From positions 1 through 64,000 of the forward strand of contig JAIXSM010000015.1 in assembly GCA_027484655.1 (NCBI GenBank): a DNA stretch of 64,000 nucleotides, written 5' to 3'. The notes under the pieces are model-generated. The model was not told the DNA's origin and searched no databases. It saw only the letters and a list, made by a program, of their open reading frames with translations. Shown here piece by piece: positions 1 to 9,708 of the stretch; position 1 is the stretch's first letter, and each line of letters starts with the position of its first letter. Made by a program: the position numbers and the translations under genes. Source of the DNA: Hyphomicrobiales bacterium (lineage in GTDB: Bacteria; Pseudomonadota; Alphaproteobacteria; Rhizobiales; Beijerinckiaceae).

Positions 1-295
1 AACAGCGAAACTCGCCGCCCTGATCGATCAATGACCAATCAGGTTGAAAACGCCCCGAGAAGCTCGAGAAGTCCGAAGCAACCGCGCCGCATCGCAGCAG
101 CGTCGCCGTCGGTGAGCGGTATATAGGTCCAACTCACCCAAACCGTCAACTCGATTTCAAAAAAAATACACAAACCAGCCCCACCGCCCCCGGCGCCGGG
201 CCAGCGCAGCCACAATCGGGCCATGATCTGCAGCAAGATGCCTCGAGCCTCGCCTTATCCTGCGAGCGCGTTGACGCCGGCGTCGGCTGCGTCCA
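1..295. other. Upstream region without a convincing gene
   Basis: No convincing gene is seen here. A 65-codon minus-strand frame (39-236) has no recognisable domain and no good ribosome binding site. An A-rich run lies near 158-165. The region may hold the promoter of the following M23 peptidase gene, but I cannot place one securely. Confidence 0.4.
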
Positions 296-2392
296 GTGTC
301 TCGTTTGACGGTTGAATCGGTCGGCGGCGTCGCGGCGCGGGCGCCATCTGAACAGGACGGTGGAGTGGGAACCTCTAGGCCCATCAGTGGAGTCTACAGC
401 CTTGACGGCGCGCGGCGGAAGGGCCGGGCCGCCGCCCTGCGCTCCATGGGCGTGGATCCGCCGCTCGAAACTGACGGCGTCGCCCATACGGATCTGGAAC
501 GCCGCAGGGTGTCGGTCCGCTGGCTCGCCGGCACCATTCTCACTGGCTTCGCTGGCGCGGCGCTGATCGGCGGCGCGGTCTATGCGGCTTTGGATCCCTC
601 TCTGTTCAATGCCGAGCAACCGCAGGTCACGACGCTCGAGCGCCCGGCCCCCCGACCCGAGGGCGCTGCGGCGCGCAAGGGCGACCGCCTTTTCAGGCCT
701 GTCGATATCATCGCCGCCCGCCAGACCTTCCGCACCCCCACCACCATGCGCGCCGGCGACCGCGAGATCGTCCGGCAGAAAACGTTCACCCGCGTGGCGA
801 CGAACCTCGCCATCACGCCCACCGGCTTCGCGTCGGACGTTCCCGCGTTCAACCCGCTGAAGCTCCTCGCCGGGGGTCCCGCCCAAGCCGAGTTGGGACT
901 GGACCCGGAGCCGCCGCGGGAAGACGCCGACGTCAGTTTCGTCATGCACGCGCTGGCCCCCATCAGCGTTTTTCCTGAAGGGCTGGCGCTGAGCGACGAC
1001 GAGGTCGCCGCCCAGCTCAACGAGTTCGTGCGGATGAATGGCCGCGACGCGGCCCGGCCCACCCTGCCGATCCCGCAGCAACTGCTGCTTACCCGCACCA
1101 GCCGCCACGCCATTGACCCCGTGGGGCTCACCTACGCGACCACAGGCGACACGCGTTTCTCCACCATGTTCTCGTCCATCGAGGTGCGCATGGTTCCGGA
1201 GAATGTGACGATCATTCCGAAGGCGGACGCCCAGGCGAGGGACTCCGAGGACAGGGTCGTTGTGGTGCGCCGGAGCGAGGGTCTTGAGGACATCCTCAAC
1301 GAGGCCCGCGTGCCCCGGGAGCAGATTCGCGCCATCATCGCCGCGCTGCCGACACGGCGCGGGCAGCCGCTGGTGAGCGAGGGGCAGCGGGTTCGCATCC
1401 TCTTCGCGCAAGGCGAGTCCGCAAGCCCCGGCCCCCTTGTCCTGCGGCTGTCGATCTACACCGACGATCGGGAGGAGGCGACCGTCGCCTTCGCCGACAA
1501 CGGAACCTACGTGCAGATCGCCCGCGCGGAGCCCGCGCCCTCCCAGCGCCCGCGCCCCGCAGACGACGATGAGGACGAGGACGAGGGCTTCACGCGCCTC
1601 TACAACGCGTTCTACGAGACCGCGCTGAAACAGGAGATACCGCGGCCCGTCATCGACGAGCTGGTGCGGATCTTCGCCAACGACATCGACTTCCAGAGAT
1701 CCGTCACGGGCGGCGACGCCTTCGAGGCGTTCTATGAGGAAAGCGAGGACGGCGATGGTCGGTATGATCTCCTGTACGCCTCGGTGACGGCCCGTGGCGA
1801 AACGTTCAGGTACTACCGGTTCCACTCTCCCGACGACGGAGTGCTGGACTACTATGACCAACAGGGCCGATCGACGCGAAAGTTCCTGATCCGCAAGCCT
1901 ATCGGCATCGGCGAGCAACGGTCCGGCTTCGGAATGCGCCGCCACCCGATCATGGGTTACATGCGCATGCACACCGGCGTGGACTGGGCCGCGCCGCACG
2001 GCACGCCCATCGTCGCCGCCGGCAACGGCACCGTCGTCAAGGCTGCGCGCGAGTCAGGGTACGGCAACCGCGTCGAGATCCAGCATGCGAACGGCTACGT
2101 GACCACCTACAATCACATGTCCGGGTTCGCCCGCGGCATTCAGGAAGGCGTGCGGGTGCGTCAGGGCCAGGTGATCGGCTTCCTCGGCTCAACCGGCCTT
2201 TCCACCGGGCCACACCTGCACTATGAGGTGATCGTCAACGGCAACTTCGTGGACCCGCTGCGAATCCGTCTCGCCCGCACGCGCGAATTGAACGGTAGCC
2301 AGCTCGCCGATTTCCGGCGCGAGCGCGGGCGCATCGAAGAGCTCATGAACCGCGCGCCCCAGGCTCAACGCTTCGCCGCCCGCACGAACTGA
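296..2392 (+). CDS. M23 family metallopeptidase (membrane-anchored peptidoglycan endopeptidase)
   Basis: Predicted LytM/M23 zinc endopeptidase that cleaves peptidoglycan cross-links in the periplasm. After a cytoplasmic N-terminus there is one membrane segment (about residues 74-98), a long periplasmic region with an acidic stretch (DDDEDEDEG), and a C-terminal M23 domain. The zinc and catalytic motifs are present: a His followed by TGVD near residues 549-562, and GPHLHYEV near 637-644. The 698-residue length suits the alphaproteobacterial family with a long N-terminal region. The start is uncertain: GTG at 296 has no clear Shine-Dalgarno, and ATG at 446 (MGVDPPLE) is an alternative that keeps the membrane anchor. 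A 617-codon antisense frame here is a composition artefact. Confidence 0.9.
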   Translation: MSRLTVESVGGVAARAPSEQDGGVGTSRPISGVYSLDGARRKGRAAALRSMGVDPPLETDGVAHTDLERRRVSVRWLAGTILTGFAGAALIGGAVYAALDPSLFNAEQPQVTTLERPAPRPEGAAARKGDRLFRPVDIIAARQTFRTPTTMRAGDREIVRQKTFTRVATNLAITPTGFASDVPAFNPLKLLAGGPAQAELGLDPEPPREDADVSFVMHALAPISVFPEGLALSDDEVAAQLNEFVRMNGRDAARPTLPIPQQLLLTRTSRHAIDPVGLTYATTGDTRFSTMFSSIEVRMVPENVTIIPKADAQARDSEDRVVVVRRSEGLEDILNEARVPREQIRAIIAALPTRRGQPLVSEGQRVRILFAQGESASPGPLVLRLSIYTDDREEATVAFADNGTYVQIARAEPAPSQRPRPADDDEDEDEGFTRLYNAFYETALKQEIPRPVIDELVRIFANDIDFQRSVTGGDAFEAFYEESEDGDGRYDLLYASVTARGETFRYYRFHSPDDGVLDYYDQQGRSTRKFLIRKPIGIGEQRSGFGMRRHPIMGYMRMHTGVDWAAPHGTPIVAAGNGTVVKAARESGYGNRVEIQHANGYVTTYNHMSGFARGIQEGVRVRQGQVIGFLGSTGLSTGPHLHYEVIVNGNFVDPLRIRLARTRELNGSQLADFRRERGRIEELMNRAPQAQRFAARTN

Positions 2393-2446
2393 GGTCGGAT
2401 CGCCGGTCAGCCTGTTTCAATCAGTCTGACCGCTCCAGATTTCCTT

Positions 2447-2560
2447 TCATCGCGCAATCTGATCGATCCTCGCTCCGCTCCGGTCGAATTGCGCTTCAGC
2501 GATTTTTCTCATCGCGCAATCTGATCGATCCTCGCTCCGCTCCGGTCGAATTGCGCTTCA
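2447..2560. repeat. Two direct copies of a 52-bp palindromic repeat
   Basis: Positions 2447-2498 and 2509-2560 carry the same 52-bp sequence, separated by 10 bp. Each copy starts with TCATCGCGCAATCTGATCGA and ends with TCGAATTGCGCTTCA, so its ends (GCGCAAT and ATTGCGC) can pair into an imperfect hairpin. The second copy overlaps the stop codon of gluQ (2558-2560). The pair sits between convergent genes, where hairpins could serve both as terminators. It resembles dispersed intergenic palindromes of alphaproteobacteria, but copy number elsewhere is unknown. Confidence 0.85.
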
Positions 2561-3442
2561 AGCAAACCCCAGCCGCTCACGCACCTGCTGGGCGCTGACC
2601 CCTTCCGCGCGCAGCGTCCGCAAGGGCGTGGATGCCGAGCTTTTCGCAAGCTTGCGCCCGTCGTCGTCCTTGATGAGCCTGTGATGGCGATACCGCGGGG
2701 CCGGCAGATCCAGCAACGTCTGCAGGAGGCGGTGCAGACTGGTCGCATTGAACAGGTCCATTCCGCGCGCCACGTCGGTGACGCCCTGGAGCGCATCATC
2801 AATCACCACCGCCAGATGGTAGCTCGTGGGCACGTCCTTGCGGCCAACCACCACGTCGCCCCACAGGGATGGCTCCGCGTTCACATCCCGCGGCTCAGCG
2901 CCTTCGAAGAACTCGCACCAGCCGATCAGATCCTGCGCCTGAGCGATTGCCGCCTGCATGTCGAGACGCAGCGCGGCGTGCTGGCCCGATGCGAGCCGGC
3001 GCTGCTTGTCCTGATCGGAAAGATGCTTGCACACCCCCGGGTAGAACGGCGCTCCATCCGGATCGCGCGGCCAGTCGGATCTTCCCCCGACTGCCGCCGC
3101 AACATCCGCGCGGGAGCAAAAGCAGGGGTAGACCAGATCGCGCGCCGCCAGCCGCTCCAGCGCGAGCGCATAGTCCGACAAGTGCTCGGATTGCCTGCGC
3201 ACGGGCTCTTCCCACTCGAGGCCGAGCCAGGCAAGATCCTCGTAGATAGCGGCGATGTACTCCGGCCTGCTGCGCACAGGGTCGATGTCCTCTATGCGCA
3301 ACAGCAGACGCCCGCCCATCTCCCGCGCCAGTTTCGCATTGAACAGCGCCGAGTAGGCGTGACCGACGTGCAAATAGCCGTTCGGCGAGGGTGCGAAGCG
3401 GAACACGGGTTGCGATGTGACAGGATCCGTCATCTGCGCCAT
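2558..3442 (-). CDS. gluQ: Glutamyl-Q tRNA(Asp) synthetase
   Basis: Truncated paralogue of glutamyl-tRNA synthetase that, in its family, attaches glutamate to the queuosine at position 34 of tRNA-Asp rather than to a tRNA 3' end. The class I signature HVGH is at residues 25-28, and the KMSKS counterpart appears as KLAKS near residue 264. The zinc-binding region CFCS...YPGVC is present. At 294 residues it lacks the anticodon-binding domain, as expected for GluQRS. I chose ATG 3442 (MAQMTDP); the frame extends to 3493, but those codons are unlike the family. It is divergent from the following hydrolase and convergent with the M23 gene. Confidence 0.92.
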   Translation of the reverse strand: MAQMTDPVTSQPVFRFAPSPNGYLHVGHAYSALFNAKLAREMGGRLLLRIEDIDPVRSRPEYIAAIYEDLAWLGLEWEEPVRRQSEHLSDYALALERLAARDLVYPCFCSRADVAAAVGGRSDWPRDPDGAPFYPGVCKHLSDQDKQRRLASGQHAALRLDMQAAIAQAQDLIGWCEFFEGAEPRDVNAEPSLWGDVVVGRKDVPTSYHLAVVIDDALQGVTDVARGMDLFNATSLHRLLQTLLDLPAPRYRHHRLIKDDDGRKLAKSSASTPLRTLRAEGVSAQQVRERLGFA

Positions 3443-3657
3443 CTTGTTCGTTCGGTGCCTGCGCGGACGCGCAGCGCACATGAAGAATAACACATTTGTC
3501 TCGACCCGCCCGACGACGCGCCGCCATTGAAAACGGGCGGGCCCCCCGGTGGATCCTCACGGCCGGCTGGGCGGTCAGGCCCCACGCATGAAGCAGCGCG
3601 GCCTTGACGCGCAGGCGCGCGGCGTTCATGGCCACGGATGCAACGCGGGAGATGAGA

Positions 3658-4356
3658 ATGACGACGCGCATTGATGGCCCCCGACTGGCGCCCCGTTCGG
3701 GCTCAGCCAAGCAGCTTGTGGTCATTCTTCACGGCTACGGCGCCGATGGAAACGATCTCATCGCGCTGGGCGAACAGTGGGCGCAGATCCTGCCCGATGC
3801 GGCGTTCGTCGCGCCCAACGCCCATGAGCCTTGCGAGCATATGCCCAGCGGTCGCCAGTGGTTCCGGCTCACTGACCGCAATCCCCATGAGCGCTGGAAC
3901 GGCGCCTGCGCCGCCGCGCCGATCATCAACGATTTCATTGACGAGGAGCTGAGGCGACTGGAGGCGCCGGATTCCCGGGTCGCGCTGGTTGGCTTCAGCC
4001 AGGGCGCCATGATGGCCCTGCACGTGGGGCTGCGCCGGCCGCGGGCGCCCGCTGGCGTGCTTGCCTATTCCGGCGTTCTGGTGGGCCCGGAGAAGCTCAA
4101 GGCTGACCTGGCGGCGCGCCCGCAGGGAGCGTCTTCGCCGCCGGTCTTTCTCATTCATGGCTCCGCGGACGAGGTGGTGCCAGCGGAAGCGCTGTTCATG
4201 TCGGCGGACGCGCTGTCCGAAGCCGGGCTTTCCTGCCAGTGGCGCCTCGCCCACGGACTGGGCCACAGCATCGACGGCACCGGGCTGGCCAAGGGCGCGA
4301 TGTTCCTCGCCTCATGCTTTGGCATGCCGTTCCCTGAAAAGCTCATCCGTCGCTGA
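3658..4356 (+). CDS. Alpha/beta hydrolase, phospholipase/carboxylesterase family (YpfH-like)
   Basis: Cytosolic serine hydrolase of the carboxylesterase/acyl-protein-thioesterase family. The oxyanion-loop motif HGYGADG follows the first strand, the nucleophile elbow GFSQG has Ser near residue 114, and the acid (GSADE, near 171) and His (GLGHS, near 203) follow in the right order. About 232 residues is normal for the family. ATG 3658 is preferred because GGGAG lies 6 bp upstream; the frame is open back to a TTG at 3604. The natural substrate cannot be read from sequence. Its last codons overlap the end of the convergent methyltransferase by 14 bp. Confidence 0.88.
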   Translation: MTTRIDGPRLAPRSGSAKQLVVILHGYGADGNDLIALGEQWAQILPDAAFVAPNAHEPCEHMPSGRQWFRLTDRNPHERWNGACAAAPIINDFIDEELRRLEAPDSRVALVGFSQGAMMALHVGLRRPRAPAGVLAYSGVLVGPEKLKADLAARPQGASSPPVFLIHGSADEVVPAEALFMSADALSEAGLSCQWRLAHGLGHSIDGTGLAKGAMFLASCFGMPFPEKLIRR

Positions 4357-5125
4357 CGTCTCCAAGACGTCTCCAAGACTTCTCCAAGACGTCTCCGAGC
4401 CGCGCGCCTGCCGCCAGCGCAGGCTGGAAGGCGACCGACCGGCGCCGACCGGCGCGGCGGCCAAGAGCCGGGTTGTAGAGCTGCTTCGTCGCCTCAACGA
4501 GATGAACGCCCGCGCCGGGAAGCGCCAGCCGCGCGCCGACCTTCTCGAATACGGGCGCGCAGCGCAGCAGGAACGGCCGCTCGAAGGGAGGCGTGTACAG
4601 CGCCTCGCACCAATGCAGCGGCGAGAACATCGTCTCCCGGAGAAGATTGCGCAACTGGCTGCGGGAGTAAGGCTGGCCATGGCCAAAGGGGGTCGAATCC
4701 ACCCTCGCCCAGACCCCTGCCCGGCTCGGCGCGATGACAATCATCCGCCCGCCCGGCGCGAGGATGCGCCACACCTCCGCGAGGAACTCATAGGGTTGAT
4801 CCGCAGCTTCAAGGGCGTGGATCACCAGCACACGGTCGATAACGCTGTCGGGCAGGGGCAGCGCGGTGATGTCAACAAGCGCGCTGGCGGAGGGGCCGGA
4901 GGCCGGCCAATTCACCACGCCCTGCTCCGCCGGCATGAAAGCGATGGCGCGCTCACAGTTTGCGCGCACGGCGTCGAGGTAGGGCGTCGCATAGCCGACG
5001 CCAAGAACACGCTGGCGCGCGCAATCGCCCCACCGCGCGCTGACAGCCGCCGACAGCAGGCGATGGGCCGTTTGCCCGAGCGGCGAGGCGTAAAAGGAAC
5101 GCAGATCGAGAACATCGACGGCCAT
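4343..5125 (-). CDS. Class I SAM-dependent methyltransferase
   Basis: Predicted Methyltransf_11-type methyltransferase of 260 residues. The SAM-binding glycine motif VLGVGYATPYLD is near residues 40-52, followed by an acidic strand end (VDITALPLPD) and the post-motif VWRILAPGGRMIV. The substrate is unknown. It is divergent from the glyoxalase II gene with about 105 bp between starts. The last 18 residues are encoded partly by an 11-bp tandem repeat (4355-4398), which makes the C-terminus likely variable between strains. Confidence 0.85.
   Translation of the reverse strand: MAVDVLDLRSFYASPLGQTAHRLLSAAVSARWGDCARQRVLGVGYATPYLDAVRANCERAIAFMPAEQGVVNWPASGPSASALVDITALPLPDSVIDRVLVIHALEAADQPYEFLAEVWRILAPGGRMIVIAPSRAGVWARVDSTPFGHGQPYSRSQLRNLLRETMFSPLHWCEALYTPPFERPFLLRCAPVFEKVGARLALPGAGVHLVEATKQLYNPALGRRAGRRRSVAFQPALAAGARLGDVLEKSWRRLGDVSDG
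4355..4398. repeat. Four tandem copies of an 11-bp unit
   Basis: The unit GACGTCTCCAA occurs at 4355-4365 and 4366-4376, then as GACTTCTCCAA (4377-4387) and GACGTCTCCGA (4388-4398). It lies inside the 3' end of the minus-strand methyltransferase and starts at the stop codon of the plus-strand hydrolase. Because 11 is not a multiple of three, gain or loss of a unit would change the reading frame of the methyltransferase C-terminus. Confidence 0.9.
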
Positions 5126-5229
5126 GGGACAAACGTATGCCTCGCGAGCGCCCGCTTCAACGGGCGCGGCCCGAACCTGCGCACGCGCGTTTGACCGCCC
5201 CGGCGCCGTTCTTTAGCCTTCGCGGCGAC

Positions 5230-6012
5230 ATGGAGAAGCAGATGCCCGCAATCGTTCACCAATTCATGTGCCTTGATGACAACTTCGGCGTACTGGTGCA
5301 CGATTCCGTCACCGGGGCCACAGCCTCGATCGACGTTCCCGAGGGCGCGCCAGTGTTGAACGCCCTCAGCGAGATAGGCTGGACGCTCACACACATACTC
5401 GTCACGCACCATCACAAGGATCACATCGGCGGCGTGGACGAGGTGCGCAGGCGCTTCCCCGATGTGGAGATCATCGGCCCCGCCCCGGATCGGGCGCGCG
5501 TGCCAGGCGCCCACCGCTATGCAGGCGAGGGCGACGTGGTGAAGGTCGGCGCACTTTCAGCGCGGGTGATTGAAACGCCGGGCCACACGAGCGGACACGT
5601 CTGCTATCATTTTTATGCGGACGGCCTGCTGTTCGCCGGCGACACGCTGTTCGCCATGGGCTGCGGCCGCGCCTTCGAGGCGCCCGCACAGGTTCTGTAC
5701 AGCTCGGTGATGAAGCTCGCCGCGCTTCCTGACGACACGCGTATCTACTGCGGCCATGAATACACACTGTCGAACGCGCGTTTCGCGATCAAGGTCGATC
5801 CGGATAACCCGCGCCTGCGGGAGCGACTCGTAGAGGTCGAGCGCCTGCGCGCAGCCGGTGAGGCGACGCTGCCAACGACCATGGCGCTCGAAAAAGCGAC
5901 GAACCCGTTCCTGCGCGCCGCCGACCCAGCCCTGCGGAAAGCGATTGGCATGGAGACAGCCGCAGATGCGGATGTGTTCGCGGAACTGCGCGAACGCAAG
6001 AACAAGAGCTGA
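5230..6012 (+). CDS. gloB: Hydroxyacylglutathione hydrolase (glyoxalase II)
   Basis: Metallo-beta-lactamase-fold thiolesterase that hydrolyses S-D-lactoylglutathione to D-lactate and glutathione in methylglyoxal detoxification. The dinuclear metal motif HHHKDH is at residues 60-65, with further ligands in GHTSGHV, FAGDTLF and CGHEYTL. The C-terminal region (NPFLRA) is that of GloB proper rather than of generic lactamase-fold proteins. ATG 5230 is chosen, with ATG 5242 possible; the frame is open back to 5137. The 260-residue length is typical. Confidence 0.93.
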   Translation: MEKQMPAIVHQFMCLDDNFGVLVHDSVTGATASIDVPEGAPVLNALSEIGWTLTHILVTHHHKDHIGGVDEVRRRFPDVEIIGPAPDRARVPGAHRYAGEGDVVKVGALSARVIETPGHTSGHVCYHFYADGLLFAGDTLFAMGCGRAFEAPAQVLYSSVMKLAALPDDTRIYCGHEYTLSNARFAIKVDPDNPRLRERLVEVERLRAAGEATLPTTMALEKATNPFLRAADPALRKAIGMETAADADVFAELRERKNKS

Positions 6013-6040
6013 GACGCAACACCGAAGGGCGTGCATAGCG

Positions 6041-6505
6041 ATGAACTTTTCAGCTTCCAGTTTGAGCGCGGCCGAGGTGGTGCGGATGCTCGATCTCGCG
6101 CCCCACCCGGAGGGCGGCTTCTACCGCGAGACGTTCCGCGATCCGCGCACGGATGCGAACGGACGGTCGGTCTCAACGCTGATCTATTTTCTGCTGGGGG
6201 TTGGCGACGTGTCCGCTTGGCATCGCGTCGATGCCGCAGAGGTCTGGCACTACTACGCCGGCGCGCCGCTGGTCATCACCATTTCGCCAAACGGGAACGA
6301 TGCCGCCGCCGCCCACCTGGGGCCGGACCTGCGCACGGGCCAGCGCCCGCAGATCGTCGTTCCCGCCGGTCACTGGCAGACGGCGACGAGCCTGGGCGAA
6401 TGGACGCTCGTGGGCTGCACCGTGGCGCCCGCGTTCGACTTCGCGGGCTTTGAGCTGGCGGCGCCGGACTGGCGCCCGACGCCTCGCCCATCGGGCCGTT
6501 CATGA
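6041..6505 (+). CDS. Cupin_5 (DUF985) family protein
   Basis: Single-domain cupin of 154 residues. The family hallmarks LDLAPHPEGGFYRE (residues 17-30), IYFLL, SAWHRVDAAEVWHYYAG and the strand VPAGHWQ are present. DUF985 proteins have a cupin sugar-binding-like fold and no settled function. ATG 6041 has a weak upstream site; the gene follows gloB by 28 bp and is probably cotranscribed with it. It converges on phaR with a 6-bp overlap of coding ends. Confidence 0.85.
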   Translation: MNFSASSLSAAEVVRMLDLAPHPEGGFYRETFRDPRTDANGRSVSTLIYFLLGVGDVSAWHRVDAAEVWHYYAGAPLVITISPNGNDAAAAHLGPDLRTGQRPQIVVPAGHWQTATSLGEWTLVGCTVAPAFDFAGFELAAPDWRPTPRPSGRS

Positions 6506-7108
6506 GCCCTTGGCGAGGCCTTCGAGCTTGCGCTGCATGTCCGCGATCTGACGCTTGAGATCGTCAAGCTCGGCGCCCTTGCGAGGCGCGGTCGCCGCCT
6601 CCGGCGCGGGCTTGGCGGCCTCCTGCGACGCAGCGGCGGCTGGGATGAACGGAGTGAACATGCCGACCGCCTGCGTATACAGTTCAATGTTGCGGCGCGT
6701 CTGCTCCTCGATCGCGTCGAACATCTCCTGACCCGGAAGCGCGCCGCCGAACGTGGTCTTCATCTGCTCCCGCATTTTCTGCTGTTCGTCCGTGAACCGG
6801 CTGAGCGACATCTCGAGGAAGCCGGGCACGAGCATCTGCATGCTGTCCCCGTAAAAGCGGATCAGTTGTCGCAGAAAGGAGACCGGCAGCAGGCTCTGGC
6901 CGTCCTTGGCCTCCTGTTCGAAGATGATCTGCGTGAGAACGGAACGCGTGATGTCCTCGCCGGTCTTGGCGTCCACCACAACGAAATCCTCGCCGCCCTG
7001 CACCATGCGGCCCAGATCCTCAAGGGTGACATAGGCGCTCGAACCAGTGTTGTAGAGCCGACGGTTCGCGTACTTCTTTATGATTGTAGGCTGCTTTTCG
7101 TTGGTCAT
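6500..7108 (-). CDS. phaR: Polyhydroxyalkanoate synthesis repressor PhaR
   Basis: DNA- and PHB-binding regulator of polyhydroxyalkanoate granule genes. The N-terminal PHB/PHA accumulation regulator DNA-binding domain is clear (IIKKYANRRLYNT near residues 9-21, then YVTLEDL), followed by the PHB-binding region (FLRQLIRFYGDSMQ) and an Ala/Pro linker. It ends in a predicted helix (LDDLKRQIADMQRKLEGL) that could mediate oligomerisation. The 202-residue length is normal. It is divergent from phaA, so the region 7109-7365 probably carries its operator. Confidence 0.94.
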   Translation of the reverse strand: MTNEKQPTIIKKYANRRLYNTGSSAYVTLEDLGRMVQGGEDFVVVDAKTGEDITRSVLTQIIFEQEAKDGQSLLPVSFLRQLIRFYGDSMQMLVPGFLEMSLSRFTDEQQKMREQMKTTFGGALPGQEMFDAIEEQTRRNIELYTQAVGMFTPFIPAAAASQEAAKPAPEAATAPRKGAELDDLKRQIADMQRKLEGLAKGS

Positions 7109-7365
7109 GACGCCCCTGCCCGACCGGAGCGCGCCGACCGCCCCTCCTTTTGGACGATATGCCTTTTTTCACTTGCTTGGAACAATTTTGTGCAATGCGA
7201 CGAAAGACGTGTCCGGGGCGCCCATGGTTGCAACCAATTGCTCATCCAGCGCGCTGGTTTCGTCGCTTGACCGGCGCGCGGTGAAAGTGGTCCAACACTA
7301 GGGAGATCGCCACAGGGCGAACGCCAGCGGGCCAGGGCGCCTGCCGGGAACGCGGGAGACAAGAC
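7109..7365. promoter_or_regulatory. Divergent phaR/phaA control region
   Basis: This 257-bp spacer separates divergent phaR and phaA. It includes an A/T-richer patch (7155-7200) and a perfect 10-bp palindrome GGTTGCAACC at 7226-7235, followed by AATTGC, plus a TGTGCAATGCGA element near 7189-7200. PhaR proteins are known to bind TGC/GCA-rich inverted repeats, so these are candidate operators. I cannot assign -35/-10 boxes with confidence. Confidence 0.4.
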
Positions 7366-8541
<1,176 letters not shown>

Positions 8542-8602
8542 CGAAAGGTCGCCTCCGGCGGCGCGCGGCGTCGCCGGCTCCGGACACACAAGGGAGGGGA
8601 CA

Positions 8603-9328
8603 ATGGGCAAGATTGCAGTGGTCACCGGCGGCACGCGCGGCATAGGCGCGGCCATTTCGAAGGCGCTGAAGGCCGCCGGCTATTCGGTCGCGGCGAACTA
8701 CGCTGGCAACGATGAGGCCGCCGAGCGTTTCCGCAGCGAGACCGGGATCCCGGTCTACAAGTGGGATGTGTCGAGCTACGAGGCCTGCGCCGCGGGCCTC
8801 GCGCAGGTGGAGGCCGACCTCGGCCCGGTCGATGTGCTCGTGAACAACGCCGGCATCACCCGGGACGGCTTCTTCCACAAGATGAGCCCCGACCAGTGGA
8901 GCGCCGTCATCGGCACGAACCTGAACTCCCTGTTCAACATGTGCCGCCCCGTGATCGAGGGTATGCGCAACCGCAACTTCGGCCGCATCATCTGCATCTC
9001 GTCGGTGAACGGCCAGAAGGGGCAGGCGGGCCAGGCCAACTACTCGGCGGCCAAGGCCGGTGAGCTTGGGTTCGTCAAGGCGCTCGCCCAGGAGAACGCC
9101 AGCAAGGGCATTACGGTCAACGCCATCGCGCCCGGCTACGTAGGGACCGAGATGGTCCGAGCCATCGATCCGGCGGTGCTTGAAAAGCGGATCCTGCCGC
9201 AGATCCCGGTTGGCCGCCTCGGCGAGCCTGAAGAGATTGCCCGCTGCGTGCTCTTCCTGGCGGCGGATGACGCGGGATTTATCACGGGCTCGACGATTTC
9301 CGCCAATGGCGGCCAGTACATGCTTTGA
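8603..9328 (+). CDS. phaB: Acetoacetyl-CoA reductase
   Basis: Short-chain dehydrogenase that reduces acetoacetyl-CoA to (R)-3-hydroxybutyryl-CoA with NADPH, the second step of PHB synthesis. The cofactor loop GGTRGIG is at about residues 8-14, NNAG near 83, and the active site has Tyr147 and Lys151 in YSAAKAG. At 241 residues it is the usual PhaB size. AGGGAGGGG lies just upstream of the ATG. It is cotranscribed with phaA. Confidence 0.96.
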   Translation: MGKIAVVTGGTRGIGAAISKALKAAGYSVAANYAGNDEAAERFRSETGIPVYKWDVSSYEACAAGLAQVEADLGPVDVLVNNAGITRDGFFHKMSPDQWSAVIGTNLNSLFNMCRPVIEGMRNRNFGRIICISSVNGQKGQAGQANYSAAKAGELGFVKALAQENASKGITVNAIAPGYVGTEMVRAIDPAVLEKRILPQIPVGRLGEPEEIARCVLFLAADDAGFITGSTISANGGQYML

Positions 9329-9433
9329 GGGGCGATGCCCGCAAACTGGGCTTTAATCGGAACCTGAGCGGGTCCGGCCGGGGAAAAATTTAACCGTTGC
9401 GCGGGGCGTTCCACGCCCTGCGGACGGAATTCT

Positions 9434-9462
9434 TTGATTCGCGTGGAAGTTCGTGATATAGA
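9434..9462 (+). promoter_or_regulatory. Candidate sigma-70-type promoter
   Basis: TTGATT (9434-9439) and TATAGA (9457-9462) are separated by exactly 17 bp. This is close to the housekeeping consensus and stands out in GC-rich DNA. Transcription would start near 9469 and run into the terminator at 9517. Confidence 0.5.
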
Positions 9463-9468
9463 CTTTCT

Positions 9469-9544
9469 TAACAGTCGCAAGCGTGGCCTGTCCATTCTTA
9501 CATCAACCTTGCGGTCGCTCCGGCTTGGCCGGAGCTGTTTTTTT
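9469..9544 (+). ncRNA. Candidate small RNA of about 75 nt
   Basis: Predicted only from the promoter at 9434-9462 and the intrinsic terminator at 9517-9544; the interval encodes no plausible peptide with a ribosome binding site. I do not recognise the sequence as a known RNA family. It could instead be a short attenuated leader of carD, since carD follows in the same direction 160 bp later. Confidence 0.35.
9517..9544 (+). terminator. Intrinsic terminator
   Basis: A perfect 8-bp stem, GCTCCGGC/GCCGGAGC, with a TTG loop is followed by TGTTTTTTT. It is about 190 bp downstream of phaB, so it may end the phaAB transcript, the candidate small RNA, or both. Confidence 0.8.
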
Positions 9545-9708
9545 GCGCCGTGAGCTGATCGAGGAGTGCTCGTCGTCGAGGTTTAGCATTACCCCGCCGG
9601 GTACAGCGTTCGCATAGCCGACTGAGGCCGGGCCATTCGCCCGAGCGACCAGGGCTTTCGCCCTGACTTCGTCCCGTCTCCACAGCGGGATAGACAGGAG
9701 TGCCGAGT

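Larger units (their letters stand above)
9329..9708. other. 380-bp intergenic region between phaB and carD
   Basis: No protein gene is seen. The first half holds a good sigma-70-like promoter (9434-9462) followed 55 bp later by a strong intrinsic terminator (9517-9544). Together they outline a short transcript, listed separately. The remaining 160 bp before carD show no clear motif other than the ribosome binding site CAGGAG at 9695-9700. Confidence 0.6.

Noticed and set aside
39-236. 65-codon minus-strand frame
   Set aside because: No family resemblance and no ribosome binding site; composition-driven.
146-1999. 617-codon minus-strand frame
   Set aside because: It is wholly antisense to the M23 peptidase and has no domain. 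Long antisense frames are expected in GC-rich DNA.
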